DNA of 64,000 nt, from NCBI RefSeq assembly GCF_001921845.1, contig NZ_MSJM01000005.1, positions 124,001 to 188,000 on the forward strand. The letters are read 5' to 3'. A model generated the notes under the pieces. That model ran no database searches and was not told the origin of the DNA. It saw only the letters and a program-made list of their open reading frames with translations. Shown here piece by piece: positions 30,602 to 40,270 of the stretch. The stretch comes from Streptococcus cuniculi. GTDB lineage: Bacteria; Bacillota; Bacilli; Lactobacillales; Streptococcaceae. Both the position numbers and the translations under genes were made by a program. Each line of letters starts with the position of its first letter. The stretch's first letter is position 1.

Positions 30602-30722
30602 TTGACAAAGTCAGCAAAGATTGATAGAATAATGAAGTCCAAAGGACAAGAATTAGCCTTTCTTGGTCACAGGTTGCCAACCTGTTACTCGGATGTGGCT
30701 CAAATACAAAGGAGAAATACTC
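30602..30722 (+). promoter_or_regulatory. rpsO promoter and structured leader
   Basis: TTGACA (30602-30607), 17-nt spacer, TAGAAT (30625-30630). The roughly 86-nt leader has hairpins GTCC-AAA-GGAC (about 30637-30647) and ACAGGTT-GCC-AACCTGT (30669-30685) before the RBS GGAG. Ribosomal protein S15 represses its own mRNA in many bacteria through leader structure; that this one does is inference. Confidence 0.65.
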
Positions 30723-30992
30723 ATGGCAATCTCAAAAGAGAAAAAAAATGAAATCATGGCGCAATACGCTCGTCATGAAGGTGATACTGGTTCAGTTGAA
30801 GTACAAGTAGCAGTGCTTACTTGGGAAATCAACCACTTGAACGAGCACATCAAACAACACAAAAAAGACCACGCAACTTACCGTGGATTGATGAAGAAAA
30901 TCGGTCGCCGTCGTAACTTGTTGGCTTACTTGCGTAAGACAGACGTTAACCGTTACCGCGAATTGATTCATTCATTAGGACTTCGTCGTTAA
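30723..30992 (+). CDS. rpsO: 30S ribosomal protein S15
   Basis: Primary 16S rRNA binder that shapes the central domain of the 30S subunit. 89 residues from ATG 30723 ([12 protein letters not shown]), the universal length; a longer frame upstream is not used. The S15 signature [20 protein letters not shown] then [13 protein letters not shown] is intact. Own promoter and terminator; followed by pnp, a common neighbour. Confidence 0.98.
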   Translation: MAISKEKKNEIMAQYARHEGDTGSVEVQVAVLTWEINHLNEHIKQHKKDHATYRGLMKKIGRRRNLLAYLRKTDVNRYRELIHSLGLRR

Positions 30993-31005
30993 TTTGGTGA
31001 AATCC

Positions 31006-31036
31006 AATCCCTCCCGACTGGGAGGGATTTTTCTTT
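31006..31036 (+). terminator. rpsO terminator
   Basis: AATCCCTCCC, loop GACT, GGGAGGGATT and a T-run. Confidence 0.92.
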
Positions 31037-31094
31037 TTAAATTTATTTTTCCTTCTTTTGTTTTTCGGCTAAAATATGATAAAATAAACAAGAT

Positions 31095-31157
31095 ACGTGG
31101 TTTTGTGCAAAGTTGAGTCTGGGGACTGTCCTAGGTTGAGCTTTGTAGAAAACACGT
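31095..31157 (+). ncRNA. Long leader hairpin of pnp mRNA
   Basis: Left arm ACGTG-TTTT-CAAAG-CT-GGAC pairs with the complementary arm ending AAAAC-ACGT, giving roughly 25 base pairs with small bulges. It lies about 85 nt before the pnp start. A second stem (GTCAAAAG / CTTTTGAT) occupies about 31171-31205. In E. coli, pnp is autoregulated by RNase III cleavage of a leader hairpin followed by PNPase decay; this structure could act alike. Confidence 0.6.
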
Positions 31158-31240
31158 CATCCTCTTGGAAGTCAAAAGAATCGGGCTGGTAGGTCTACTT
31201 TTGATGTTCTGGAGAATATTATCACATTTAGGAGATACAA

Positions 31241-33451
31241 ATGGTCAAACAAACATTTGAAATGACTTTTGCAGGTCGTCCGCTCGTTGTTGAGGTCGGT
31301 CAGGTCGCAAAACAAGCAAACGGTAGCGTCGTTGTCCGCTACGGAGAAAGCACAGTCCTGACAGCGGCTGTCATGTCGAAAAAAATGGCAACAGGGGATT
31401 TCTTCCCGCTTCAAGTCAACTATGAAGAAAAGATGTATGCTGCTGGGAAATTCCCGGGTGGTTTTAACAAGCGTGAGGGTCGTCCGTCAACAGATGCAAC
31501 CTTGACGGCTCGTCTGATTGACCGTCCGATTCGCCCAATGTTTGCCGAAGGCTTCCGCAACGAAGTGCAGGTGATTAACACCGTCTTGTCTTATGATGAA
31601 AATGCGAGCGCGCCGATGGCAGCCATGTTTGGTAGCTCACTTGCTCTATCCATTTCAGACATTCCGTTTAACGGCCCAATCGCTGGTGTCCAAGTCGGTT
31701 ATGTGGACGGTGAGTTTATCATCAATCCAAGCCAAGAACAGGCAGAACATTCCTTGCTTGAATTAACCGTGGCTGGAACCAAAGATGCCATCAACATGGT
31801 AGAGTCTGGTGCCAAAGAATTATCAGAAGACATCATGCTGGAAGCCCTCTTGAAAGGGCACGAAGCAGTAAAAGAATTGATTGCTTTCCAAGAAGAAATC
31901 GTAGCTCAAGTCGGCAAGGAAAAAGCGGAAGTCGAATTGCTCCATGTGGACCAAGCCTTGCAGGCAGAAATCATTGCAGCCTACAACAGCGATTTGCAAA
32001 AAGCGGTTCAGGTAGAAGAAAAATTAGCTCGTGAAGCCGCAACCAATGCTGTTAAAGAGCAGGTAACGGCTGCCTACGAAGAAAAATACGCAGACCATGA
32101 AGAGTTTGACCGCATTATGCGCGATGTGGCGGAAATTCTTGAGCAAATGGAGCACGCAGAAGTGCGCCGCTTGATTACAGAAGATAAGATTCGTCCTGAC
32201 GGCCGCCGGGTAGATGAAATCCGTCCGCTCGAAGCAGGTGTGGACTTCTTGCCACGCGTGCATGGGTCAGGTCTCTTTACCCGCGGTCAAACCCAAGCCT
32301 TGTCTGTCTTGACCTTGGCACCAATGGGTGAAACACAAATCGTGGACGGCTTAGACCCCGAGTACAAAAAACGCTTCTTGCATCACTACAACTTCCCTCA
32401 ATATTCAGTCGGAGAAACAGGACGCTACGGTGCTCCAGGTCGTCGTGAGATTGGTCACGGAGCCCTCGGTGAACGTGCTCTTGCCCAAGTCTTGCCAAGT
32501 CTAGAAGAGTTTCCGTATGCCATTCGTCTGGTAGCAGAAGTGCTCGAGTCCAACGGTTCATCTTCTCAAGCCTCTATCTGTGCGGGAACGCTTGCCCTGA
32601 TGGCTGGTGGTGTGCCAATCAAGGCGCCTGTAGCAGGAATTGCCATGGGCTTGATTTCAGATGGAACCAACTACACAGTCTTGACCGATATTCAAGGTCT
32701 TGAGGATCATTTCGGCGATATGGACTTTAAGGTGGCTGGTACCCGTGATGGAATTACCGCCCTGCAAATGGATATTAAGATTGAGGGAATCACGGCTGAA
32801 ATCCTGCAAGAAGCCCTTGCCCAAGCCAAGAAAGCTCGCTTTGAAATCTTGGATGTCATTGAAGAAGCCATTCCAGCTGTTCGTCCAGATCTGGCACCGA
32901 CTGCACCGAAGATTGATACCATCAAGATTGATGTGGATAAGATCAAGATTGTCATCGGTAAGGGTGGCGAGACCATTGATAAGATTATCGCAGAAACAGG
33001 TGTGAAGATTGACATTGATGAAGAGGGAAATGTAGCCATCTACTCAAGCGATCGCGATGCCATCAACCGTGCCAAAGAAATCATCGCAGGTTTGGTACGT
33101 GAAGCCAAGGTTGATGAAGTTTACCGTGCTAAGGTTGTGCGGATTGAGAAATTTGGTGCCTTTGTCAATTTGTTTGATAAGACCGATGCCCTTGTCCATG
33201 TCTCTGAAATGGCTTGGACTCGTGTCAACCGAGTAGAAGATTTGGTTCAAATTGGTGATGAAGTGGATGTCAAAGTCATCAAGATTGATGAAAAAGGCCG
33301 CGTGGATGCGTCGATGAAAGTATTGCTTCCTCGTCCTGAAAAAGTAGAGCAAGCTGAACCGAGAGAAAAATCAGACCGCCCACGCCGTCCAAGAGAAAAG
33401 AAAGAAAACAGCAACTTTGGGGAATTTAAGTTCCACAAGGTTGAAAAGTAG
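31241..33451 (+). CDS. pnp: Polynucleotide phosphorylase
   Basis: 3'-5' phosphorolytic exoribonuclease acting in mRNA decay. 736 residues: two RNase PH-like domains (first from residue 1, second from about 310 with [13 protein letters not shown]), a KH domain ([15 protein letters not shown], about 565) and an S1 domain ([19 protein letters not shown], about 627), then a basic tail. Its start ATG 31241 follows TTTAGGAG. Leader hairpin suggests autoregulation. Confidence 0.98.
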   Translation: MVKQTFEMTFAGRPLVVEVGQVAKQANGSVVVRYGESTVLTAAVMSKKMATGDFFPLQVNYEEKMYAAGKFPGGFNKREGRPSTDATLTARLIDRPIRPMFAEGFRNEVQVINTVLSYDENASAPMAAMFGSSLALSISDIPFNGPIAGVQVGYVDGEFIINPSQEQAEHSLLELTVAGTKDAINMVESGAKELSEDIMLEALLKGHEAVKELIAFQEEIVAQVGKEKAEVELLHVDQALQAEIIAAYNSDLQKAVQVEEKLAREAATNAVKEQVTAAYEEKYADHEEFDRIMRDVAEILEQMEHAEVRRLITEDKIRPDGRRVDEIRPLEAGVDFLPRVHGSGLFTRGQTQALSVLTLAPMGETQIVDGLDPEYKKRFLHHYNFPQYSVGETGRYGAPGRREIGHGALGERALAQVLPSLEEFPYAIRLVAEVLESNGSSSQASICAGTLALMAGGVPIKAPVAGIAMGLISDGTNYTVLTDIQGLEDHFGDMDFKVAGTRDGITALQMDIKIEGITAEILQEALAQAKKARFEILDVIEEAIPAVRPDLAPTAPKIDTIKIDVDKIKIVIGKGGETIDKIIAETGVKIDIDEEGNVAIYSSDRDAINRAKEIIAGLVREAKVDEVYRAKVVRIEKFGAFVNLFDKTDALVHVSEMAWTRVNRVEDLVQIGDEVDVKVIKIDEKGRVDASMKVLLPRPEKVEQAEPREKSDRPRRPREKKENSNFGEFKFHKVEK

Positions 33452-33460
33452 AAAGTAGAG

Positions 33461-33488
33461 TAAGACAAGTTCTTTAGAACTTGTCTTA
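33461..33488 (+). terminator. Hairpin between pnp and cysE
   Basis: TAAGACAAGTTC, loop TTTA, GAACTTGTCTTA: perfect 12-bp stem but without a U-run (TCCACAA follows). It could be a weak terminator or an mRNA-end protector that lets cysE be read from the pnp promoter. Confidence 0.5.
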
Positions 33489-33508
33489 TCCACAATAAAG
33501 GAGAAAAA

Positions 33509-34093
33509 ATGGGTTGGTGGAAAGACACCATTGAAATTGTAAAAGAAAAAGATCCAGCGGCACGTTCCACGCTGGAGGTCATTTTAACTTATCCAGGGGT
33601 CAAGGCCTTGGCTGCGCACCGCTTATCTCATTTTTTATGGCGCCATGGCTTTAAATTGCTGGCGCGTATGCACAGTCAATTTTGGCGCTTTTGGACCCAA
33701 ATTGAGATTCATCCAGGGGCACAGATTGCAAGTGGGGTTTTTATTGACCACGGGGCAGGCTTGGTCATTGGAGAGACGGCTGAAATTGAGTCAGGCGTCA
33801 TGCTCTATCATGGGGTCACTCTGGGAGGGACAGGAAAGGATTGTGGCAAACGCCATCCGACAGTTCGCAAAGGGGCCCTCATTTCTGCTCATTCGCAAAT
33901 TATTGGCCCGATTGAAATTGGAGAAAATGCCAAGGTCGGAGCAGCAGCGGTGGTCCTTTCAGATGTTCCAGCAGATGTAACGGTCGTTGGCATGCCTGCA
34001 AAAATTGTCCGCATTCATGGGAAAAAAGACGAACAAGCGATTCGTCCCTTGCAAGAAGCAAGAGAAGCCAGCTATTATTCTGCCAAGTTGTAA
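33509..34093 (+). CDS. cysE: Serine O-acetyltransferase
   Basis: First step of cysteine synthesis: acetyl-CoA plus serine to O-acetylserine. The 194-residue short form has an N-terminal helical part and left-handed beta-helix hexapeptide repeats (IHPGAQIASGVFIDHGAG, GVTLGGTGKDCGKRHP, KVGAAAVVLSDVP). RBS AAAGGAG. The next gene starts 15 nt later, and cysS follows, a common streptococcal arrangement. Confidence 0.95.
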   Translation: MGWWKDTIEIVKEKDPAARSTLEVILTYPGVKALAAHRLSHFLWRHGFKLLARMHSQFWRFWTQIEIHPGAQIASGVFIDHGAGLVIGETAEIESGVMLYHGVTLGGTGKDCGKRHPTVRKGALISAHSQIIGPIEIGENAKVGAAAVVLSDVPADVTVVGMPAKIVRIHGKKDEQAIRPLQEAREASYYSAKL

Positions 34094-34108
34094 GCAAAGG
34101 AGGGTGCC

Positions 34109-34879
34109 ATGCTCTTAGAAGAATTTGAATCTGTTCGCGCTGTCATTGAGCCAAAGATGGTGAAAACAGAAAACCAAGAGGAGATTTGTCCGACCATCAT
34201 TCTGACCTTTGCGGGAGAAGTGCTTGAGCAAATCAAGCAGATGGAAGGGGTTCATGAGGGCGGTGCCTTAAAGAGCCTCAACGGTCGCCATCCTTGGTAT
34301 ATCTACGAAAAAGATGGCTACAAGGTAGCGGTTGCCCTTCTTATCATCGGAGCTCCTATGGCGGTTGGTCAGCTGGAAGAATATAAAGCGAGAGGGTTTG
34401 AAAATTTCATCATCTTTGGAACCTGCGGTGTTTTAGATAAGAGCATTGCGGCGGACAAGTTGATTTTACCTAGCGCAGCTCTACGTGATGAGGGAACCAG
34501 CTACCACTACGCTCCACCGAGCGATGAAATCAGCTATGAGCCAGCTCTGCTATTCACCATGGAAAAAATCCTCGATAAGCACCAGATTGAGCATATTCGA
34601 ACCAAGACATGGACGACAGATGCTTTTTACCGTGAGACGGCAGCTAAGATTAAGCGGCGGATGGCAAGTGGTGCTGAGGTTGTCGAGATGGAGGCGGCGA
34701 GCATCATGGCTTGGAGTCGTTTTCGAGATGCCAAGGTCTATCAATTTTTCTATACGGCAGACTATGTGGATTATCAGAATGAGGAGTGGGATAGAAGGAG
34801 CTCTGAGCGTGTGCTTCATCCTCTGACTTTTTTTGAGATTGCCTTTACGATTGCAAAGGAGTTGCGAGATGAAAGATAA
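34109..34879 (+). CDS. Nucleoside phosphorylase family protein
   Basis: A 256-residue PNP/UDP-phosphorylase-fold protein. Recognisable stretches are VALLIIGAPMAVGQLEEY (phosphate/nucleoside pocket region), IIFGTCGVLDKSI and VVEMEAASIMAWSRF, the last with the ribose-binding MEA(A/S) motif. It probably cleaves a purine or uridine nucleoside, or an MTA-like thioether nucleoside; the substrate cannot be assigned. Placed between cysE and cysS, with an AAAGGAGGG RBS 15 nt after cysE. A link to sulfur salvage is possible but not shown. Confidence 0.8.
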   Translation: MLLEEFESVRAVIEPKMVKTENQEEICPTIILTFAGEVLEQIKQMEGVHEGGALKSLNGRHPWYIYEKDGYKVAVALLIIGAPMAVGQLEEYKARGFENFIIFGTCGVLDKSIAADKLILPSAALRDEGTSYHYAPPSDEISYEPALLFTMEKILDKHQIEHIRTKTWTTDAFYRETAAKIKRRMASGAEVVEMEAASIMAWSRFRDAKVYQFFYTADYVDYQNEEWDRRSSERVLHPLTFFEIAFTIAKELRDER

Positions 34880-35052
34880 GGATTTTTTGCGCTCGTTTGG
34901 CTGTTTTCGGATGTATAGGGCTTACAAGAGAGGCTAATGTTCTTGCTTTAGCTTCTCACACAGAAAGGGTTCGCAGGGTGCGGACAGATGATTTCCATTA
35001 GAAAGGAAGGGGCGTGATAGCGGTGTTGCCGATAGCACGTCCTACTGTTACT

Positions 35053-36396
35053 ATGATTACGATTTACGATACCATGACACGAAGTCTCCGCGAGTTTGTG
35101 CCTTTGGAGGCTGGCAAGGTCAAGATGTATGTCTGTGGACCGACCGTTTATAATTATATCCATGTCGGAAATGCCCGTTCAACCGTGGCCTTTGATACCA
35201 TTCGGCGCTATTTTGAGTACCGCGGTTTTGAGGTAACCTACATTTCTAATTTTACTGATGTGGATGACAAGATTATCAACCGTGCCAAGGAAGAGGGCGT
35301 TACTCCGCAAGAAATCGCTGAAAAATACATTGCGGCTTTTAGCGCAGATGTGGAAAAACTAGGGGTCAAACCAGCCAGCAAGCATCCTCGGGTCATGCAC
35401 TTCATGGATGAAATTGTGGCCTTTATCGAGGAATTGATAGCAAAAGGCTATGCCTATGAGTCAGCAGGCGATGTTTATTTCCGAGTGGAGAAGTCTGAAA
35501 ACTATGCGGCCTTGGCCAACAAGACCTTGGAAGACTTGGTTCTTGGAGCCAGCGGTCGGACAGATGAGGAGACGGCTCGCAAGGAAAATCCTGTCGATTT
35601 TGCCCTGTGGAAAGCAGCCAAAGCAGGGGAAATTTTCTGGGACAGTCCTTGGGGTGCGGGTCGTCCGGGCTGGCACATTGAGTGTTCGGTCATGGTGACA
35701 GAAATCTTAGGTGATACCATTGACATTCATGGAGGCGGTGCGGACCTTGAATTTCCTCACCATACCAATGAAATTGCCCAGTCTGAAGCAAAAACGGGGA
35801 AAACTTTTGCCAACTACTGGATGCACAATGGTTTTGTCAATATTGACAATGTTAAGATGTCCAAGTCCCTCGGCAACTTTATCACCGTGCACGATGCCCT
35901 TGAGACGGTTGACGGTCAGGTCTTGCGTTTCTTCTTTGCGACCCAGCATTACAGAAAGCCGATTAACTTTACTGAAAAAGGAGTGGCAGACGCAGCCGTC
36001 AATCTCAAGTATTTGAAAAATACCTACGAGCAACCCTTTACTGACAATGTGGACATGGAGCGCCTAGCGGAGTTTGAAAGCAAATTCTGCCAAGCGATGG
36101 ACGAGGATTTCAACACGGCAAATGGGATTACCGTAGTCTTTGAATTTGCCAAGTGGATGAATTCGGGACATTACAATGCGGCCATCAAAGCGGCGTTTGA
36201 AAAAATGCTAGCAGTCTTTGGGATTGTCTTTGAAGAAGAGGTGCTAGATAGCGAGATTGAAGCCTTAATAGCAGAACGCCAAGCAGCGCGGGCAGCAAAA
36301 GACTTTGCACGGGCTGATAGCATTCGGGATCAATTGGCAGCGCAGGGTATCAAGCTCCTTGATACCAAGGACGGAGTGAGGTGGACACGTGATTGA
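35053..36396 (+). CDS. cysS: Cysteinyl-tRNA synthetase
   Basis: Charges tRNA-Cys. About 447 residues from ATG 35053 (MITIYDTMTRSLREF), which matches the family N-terminus. However, no good RBS precedes it. A GTG at 35014 with AAGGAAGGG just before it would add 13 residues. Class I motifs: HVGNAR (HIGH-like), zinc ligands in MYVCGPTVYN and ECSVM plus the HHTNE region, and KMSKSLGN (KMSKS). Overlaps mrnC by 8 nt. Confidence 0.95.
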   Translation: MITIYDTMTRSLREFVPLEAGKVKMYVCGPTVYNYIHVGNARSTVAFDTIRRYFEYRGFEVTYISNFTDVDDKIINRAKEEGVTPQEIAEKYIAAFSADVEKLGVKPASKHPRVMHFMDEIVAFIEELIAKGYAYESAGDVYFRVEKSENYAALANKTLEDLVLGASGRTDEETARKENPVDFALWKAAKAGEIFWDSPWGAGRPGWHIECSVMVTEILGDTIDIHGGGADLEFPHHTNEIAQSEAKTGKTFANYWMHNGFVNIDNVKMSKSLGNFITVHDALETVDGQVLRFFFATQHYRKPINFTEKGVADAAVNLKYLKNTYEQPFTDNVDMERLAEFESKFCQAMDEDFNTANGITVVFEFAKWMNSGHYNAAIKAAFEKMLAVFGIVFEEEVLDSEIEALIAERQAARAAKDFARADSIRDQLAAQGIKLLDTKDGVRWTRD

Positions 36397-36769
36397 TGTG
36401 ACACTCATCAACGGCATTGCCCTTGCTTTTGAGGGCGATGCGGTCTATTCCATGTATATTCGCAGGCACTTGATTTTTAAGGGCTTGACCAAGCCCAATC
36501 AATTGCACCGTGAGGCCAATCGCTATGTTTCTGCCAAGGCTCAGGCCGCCCTCATCTCCAAGATGTTGGAAGAGGATTTTCTAAGCGAAAAAGAAGTTGA
36601 CATCTACAAACGTGGGCGCAATACCAACAGCCATACCAAGGCAAAAAATGCGGATGTTGTGACCTATCGCATGTCTACAGGCTTTGAAGCGGTGCTTGGT
36701 TATCTTCACATGACAGAGCAAATCGAACGGCTCGAGGACGTCATTAACTGGTGTATTGAAAATGGATAG
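36389..36769 (+). CDS. mrnC: Mini-ribonuclease III
   Basis: RNase III-like nuclease without the double-stranded-RNA-binding domain; matures 23S rRNA ends. 126 residues. The catalytic-site region GIALAFEGDAVYSMYIRRHLI (cited in part: GDAVYSMYIRRHL) lies near the N-terminus, with ANRYVSAKAQA and RGRNTN further on. Overlaps cysS by 8 nt, the usual coupling in Firmicutes. Confidence 0.95.
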   Translation: MIDVTLINGIALAFEGDAVYSMYIRRHLIFKGLTKPNQLHREANRYVSAKAQAALISKMLEEDFLSEKEVDIYKRGRNTNSHTKAKNADVVTYRMSTGFEAVLGYLHMTEQIERLEDVINWCIENG

Positions 36770-36782
36770 GAGGTCCGTGCAA

Positions 36783-37694
36783 GTGGAACGATTCCCTTTT
36801 GAGAACCAAGAGGTTCAACCGCTAACTGTTCAGCAGGCTTTCACCTTGTTTCCCAATGGAAAACTAGTGGATACCCCTATTCACAAGTTTCAGGACTTGC
36901 TTTTTCCCTTGGCTAATGGGCAATGGTTGCAGGTAGCTAAAGACGAATTGACAGAGCGAGAACGCTATTTGCTATCCTTATCTGCAGATGATGAGGCTTA
37001 TGCCAGCCATCCTTGGTACCGATTTCTGGTCAAAAAAACGGGAGAAATACCTCAAAAAATCAGCACTCTGCAGTGGATTCATATCCATCATTCCTTGTCG
37101 GCTGTCGATGAGAAAGAAGAATTACAGGCTTGGCTGGAGGTCATGCGCTCTTTACTTCCGAACCGTGTGGCTGATTTTCAGGTGACAGCCTATGATACGA
37201 TTTTTGTCCTTAATCAAAGCACCTTTATTCCAATTCAGGAAGTGCTAGCCGATACCCTGTCTGCTATGGAATTTGACTTTGGCTTGAAGCTGACCATGCT
37301 AGTCGGTCAAATCTGGTCGCTGGTAGCAGACGAGGATTGGGCGGGAATTTTTCAAGCAGAGCATCGCCTATTTCTTGCTTGGCAGGAGCGGTTTCAATCC
37401 TCCCGTGTACTTTCCTTTGCTCAAGCCTTTCTTTGGGGACAAGGTCAGGAACTAGCGCTTTATCCCCTACGGCAGCAGCTGGCGCAGATGATTCACCAGC
37501 AAGACCAGTTGGCAGATAGTATTCTTGCCCTGTGGGAGGAAGCAGCAGTAGTGACCAAGGCAGCGCAACGCCTCTACGTGCACCGCAATACCCTCCAATA
37601 CCGCCTCGAAAAATGGCTCGATGTCAGCGGCTTGCAGCTCCGCAATTTGACAGATTTGGCCGTTTGTTACCAGATTGTATTGGACGAGGGGTAG
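36783..37694 (+). CDS. PucR-type helix-turn-helix regulator
   Basis: About 303 residues. The C-terminal about 50 residues form a PucR/CdaR-like HTH_30 (AAQRLYVHRNTLQYRLEKWL), the rest is an unassigned sensory region. Start choice: AGGAGG at 36768-36773 suits GTG 36783 (9-nt spacing), while TTG 36756 and ATG 36762 lie upstream of it and overlap mrnC. It sits at the end of cysS-mrnC and just before msmK, as in other streptococci, so a role in carbohydrate regulation is possible but unproven. Confidence 0.75.
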   Translation: MERFPFENQEVQPLTVQQAFTLFPNGKLVDTPIHKFQDLLFPLANGQWLQVAKDELTERERYLLSLSADDEAYASHPWYRFLVKKTGEIPQKISTLQWIHIHHSLSAVDEKEELQAWLEVMRSLLPNRVADFQVTAYDTIFVLNQSTFIPIQEVLADTLSAMEFDFGLKLTMLVGQIWSLVADEDWAGIFQAEHRLFLAWQERFQSSRVLSFAQAFLWGQGQELALYPLRQQLAQMIHQQDQLADSILALWEEAAVVTKAAQRLYVHRNTLQYRLEKWLDVSGLQLRNLTDLAVCYQIVLDEG

Positions 37695-37773
37695 GATAGT
37701 TGAGTAAAAAATGGCTTTTGTGCAACTTGTACAAAATGCCTTTTTCTTTTTGTTCACCCTGACAGGGAAAAAT

Positions 37774-37793
37774 AAAACGCTTTCATGTATACT
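37774..37793 (+). promoter_or_regulatory. cre-like box over the msmK promoter
   Basis: AAAACGCTTTCA, read on the other strand as TGAAAGCGTTTTAT, fits the CcpA cre consensus TGWAARCGYTWNCW well. It lies directly upstream of -10 TATACT (37788-37793), so CcpA would occlude polymerase when glucose is plentiful. Confidence 0.7.
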
Positions 37794-37822
37794 AAAAGAG
37801 TAAAAGAAAGCGAGGTTTGAAC

Positions 37823-38956
37823 ATGGTTCAATTAAATCTAAAAAATATCTACAAAAAATATCCAAACAGCGAGCATTACTCTGTTGAGGATTTCAATCTA
37901 GACATCAAGGACAAGGAATTCATCGTCTTCGTTGGTCCTTCAGGATGTGGTAAATCCACCACGCTTCGTATGATTGCAGGTCTTGAAGATATTACAGAAG
38001 GGGAAGCCTACATCGATGATGTCTTGATGAACGATGTGGCACCAAAAGATCGTGATATTGCCATGGTCTTCCAGAACTATGCCCTTTACCCACACATGAC
38101 CGTATTTGACAACATGGCCTTCGGCTTGAAATTGCGCAAATACAGCAAGGATGAAATCAAAAAACGTGTCGAAGAAGCCGCAAGCATTCTTGGTCTGACA
38201 GAGTTCTTGCAACGCAAACCTGCTGACTTGTCAGGTGGACAACGCCAACGTGTTGCCATGGGGCGTGCCATTGTCCGTGATGCAAAAGTATTCTTGATGG
38301 ACGAGCCTTTATCAAACTTGGATGCGAAACTTCGTGTATCCATGCGTACAGAGATTGCGAAAATCCACCGCCGTATCGGGGCAACAACCATCTACGTAAC
38401 CCATGACCAAACAGAAGCGATGACACTTGCGGACCGTATCGTTATCATGAGTGCTACTAAAAATGAGGCAGGTACAGGTACGATTGGACGGATTGAGCAA
38501 ATCGGTACACCAGAAGAATTGTACAACGCTCCTGTGAATAAATTCGTCGCAAGCTTTATCGGAAGCCCAGCCATGAACTTCTTTAGTGTCACTCTTAAAG
38601 ACGGTGTCTTGTCAGACGGGGATAACTTCTCTCTTCGCTTGCCAGAAGGTCGTAGAAAACACTTGGAAGAAAAAGGATATGAAGGCAAAACCTTCACCCT
38701 CGGTATCCGTCCAGAAGACATCAAAGCGTCTCAATTGGAATTGGATGCTTATCCAGAAAGCATCGTGACTGCAGAAGTTGTGGTTTCAGAGTTGCTAGGT
38801 GCAGAGTCTATGCTGTATAGCCGTGTTGGCTCAACCGAGTTTGTTTCTCGTGTAGATGCGCGTGATTTCCACAAACCAGGTGAAAAAGTCCGTCTTGCCT
38901 TCAACTTGAACAAGGCACACTTCTTTGATGATGCGACAAGCAAAGCGATTGTCTAA
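37823..38956 (+). CDS. msmK: Multiple-sugar ABC transporter ATPase MsmK
   Basis: Shared energising ATPase for several CUT1 sugar importers in streptococci. About 377 residues from ATG 37823, after GAGG at 37811; an in-frame TTG at 37817 is less suited. Walker A GPSGCGKSTT, signature LSGGQRQR, Walker B VFLMDEPLSNLDAKLR, switch VTHDQTEAM, then the MalK-type C-terminal regulatory domain (FTLGIRPEDI). The maltodextrin genes 2.4 kb downstream have no ATPase, so MsmK is their likely partner. Confidence 0.95.
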   Translation: MVQLNLKNIYKKYPNSEHYSVEDFNLDIKDKEFIVFVGPSGCGKSTTLRMIAGLEDITEGEAYIDDVLMNDVAPKDRDIAMVFQNYALYPHMTVFDNMAFGLKLRKYSKDEIKKRVEEAASILGLTEFLQRKPADLSGGQRQRVAMGRAIVRDAKVFLMDEPLSNLDAKLRVSMRTEIAKIHRRIGATTIYVTHDQTEAMTLADRIVIMSATKNEAGTGTIGRIEQIGTPEELYNAPVNKFVASFIGSPAMNFFSVTLKDGVLSDGDNFSLRLPEGRRKHLEEKGYEGKTFTLGIRPEDIKASQLELDAYPESIVTAEVVVSELLGAESMLYSRVGSTEFVSRVDARDFHKPGEKVRLAFNLNKAHFFDDATSKAIV

Positions 38957-39036
38957 CACTCGTCAAACTCTAGAAAACTGCTCAAGGTTGACGGTTGATA
39001 GAGTAAAGATACCCTCTATTCTTTGGAAATGATAGC

Positions 39037-39069
39037 AAAACTCCCTGCCGTTTGGTAGGGAGTTTTTGT
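39037..39069. terminator. Bidirectional terminator after msmK
   Basis: AAAACTCCCT, loop GCCGTTTGGT, AGGGAGTTTTT; lies between converging msmK and the minus-strand gene at 39071. Confidence 0.88.
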
Positions 39070-39070
39070 G

Positions 39071-40030
39071 CTAGTTTTCATCTGCGTACTGCTCATAAAA
39101 ATCAACTTTTAGCTGAATAAAACGTTCCATATCATGGAGGAGTTGGAAAAGCGTTGCCCGTGCCTCAAATTCTTCCCGCGTTTGCGGAAGTGGACGCTCG
39201 CGGAAGGTCTGGTGAAAGAGTTCGATGTCTTCGAGGAGTTCGTGGCCAGGATTTTGTCTGCTTAATTGCAGGGCTGTTCGTTCAAAGAGACTGGCTAAGA
39301 TAACGGCTTCTCGGCTTTCGAGTGAAAATGTATTGATATTGTTGGCCATGGTGCGCAAGATTTTATTTTGAGCCAGCCGCATTTCAAAGTAATGGACCTG
39401 ATAGTTGGTCTGGTGAAAGACCTGATTATGGCGATCAAGGTAGACGATGTCAAGGGCTGCTTGGAGCGTTTGATCCAGTTGGGTAATCAGCTGCGCCTCG
39501 TTGCGGCCATCTCCCGTCAGTAAAAATTCCTGAAAGCGCAACAGGATAGCTTTGAGTCCTTGCTCCACCTCTTCATGGTAGCCTTGGATTTGCCTATCTT
39601 GCGAGGGCATGTAGAGATTGGCAATCAGCGCAATGCCCGCCCCGATGAGAAAGAGGGCCAGTTCCTGACCTAAGAGGGCAAACGAGGTCGATTTTTCGAG
39701 GAACAGGTGGGTCACAAGGACAGTACAGGGAGCGATACCAGCAGTCAGATTGGCCTTGTAAGCAAGCGGGACATAGAGGCAGAGGTAGAGCCCTAGAGTC
39801 AACAGATGAAAGCCAAACAGCGAGAAGGCAAGAGCTGCAATCGCAAGAGCCAGCACCGTTGACCAGAGCCTAGCCCAGGCCGTCTTAAGTGACGCACGTC
39901 TCGTGTCCAAGACACTTAAAATTGCAATAATTCCTGCGGACGTAGCGTAGGATAGATGGATAGAATCAGCCAAGGCAATCGCGACACAGGTCGCCAGCAC
40001 CAGCTTAATAGTTCGATGAAGTAAGGGCAT
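39071..40030 (-). CDS. Aromatic-acid-exporter/FUSC-like membrane protein
   Basis: A 319-residue protein. The first about 140 residues contain five or six hydrophobic helices including SIHLSYATSAGIIAILSVLD and the RRASLKTAWARLWSTVLALA pattern typical of ArAE_1 / YgaH-like FUSC proteins; the rest is a soluble, alpha-helical cytoplasmic domain. Relatives include putative aromatic acid exporters. Function here is not known. Own transcription unit on the minus strand; no regulator beside it. Confidence 0.75.
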   Translation of the reverse strand: MPLLHRTIKLVLATCVAIALADSIHLSYATSAGIIAILSVLDTRRASLKTAWARLWSTVLALAIAALAFSLFGFHLLTLGLYLCLYVPLAYKANLTAGIAPCTVLVTHLFLEKSTSFALLGQELALFLIGAGIALIANLYMPSQDRQIQGYHEEVEQGLKAILLRFQEFLLTGDGRNEAQLITQLDQTLQAALDIVYLDRHNQVFHQTNYQVHYFEMRLAQNKILRTMANNINTFSLESREAVILASLFERTALQLSRQNPGHELLEDIELFHQTFRERPLPQTREEFEARATLFQLLHDMERFIQLKVDFYEQYADEN

Positions 40031-40220
40031 GAATATCTCCTAAATGGAAGTTTCAGCATGAAACAATAATATAGTATCATTGTAGCATATATTGGATGGT
40101 TATTTGAAGGATTTGTTTGAGGATTTTTTTACGCTAATTCCAAAGAATGTTGGGGGAGTGTGGTAGGAAATGTCGTTTCAACATGGATTGAAAAGGTGGA
40201 ATGCCATTTTTAAGTTTTTG

Positions 40221-40250
40221 TGATATACTTAAAAGAAAGCGTTTTATACT
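40221..40250 (+). promoter_or_regulatory. malR promoter with cre-like box
   Basis: Extended -10 TGA-TATACT (TATACT 40224-40229), then AGAAAGCGTTTTAT (about 40234-40247), differing from the cre consensus only at the first base. A box just downstream of the -10 would act as a roadblock, or as an autoregulatory LacI-type site. Confidence 0.65.
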
Positions 40251-40270
40251 ATAGAGTGCAGGAGCTAATG

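Noticed and set aside
34868..34939. 18-codon peptide after the nucleoside phosphorylase gene
   Set aside because: Overlaps the upstream stop, lacks a dedicated RBS and has no recognisable features.
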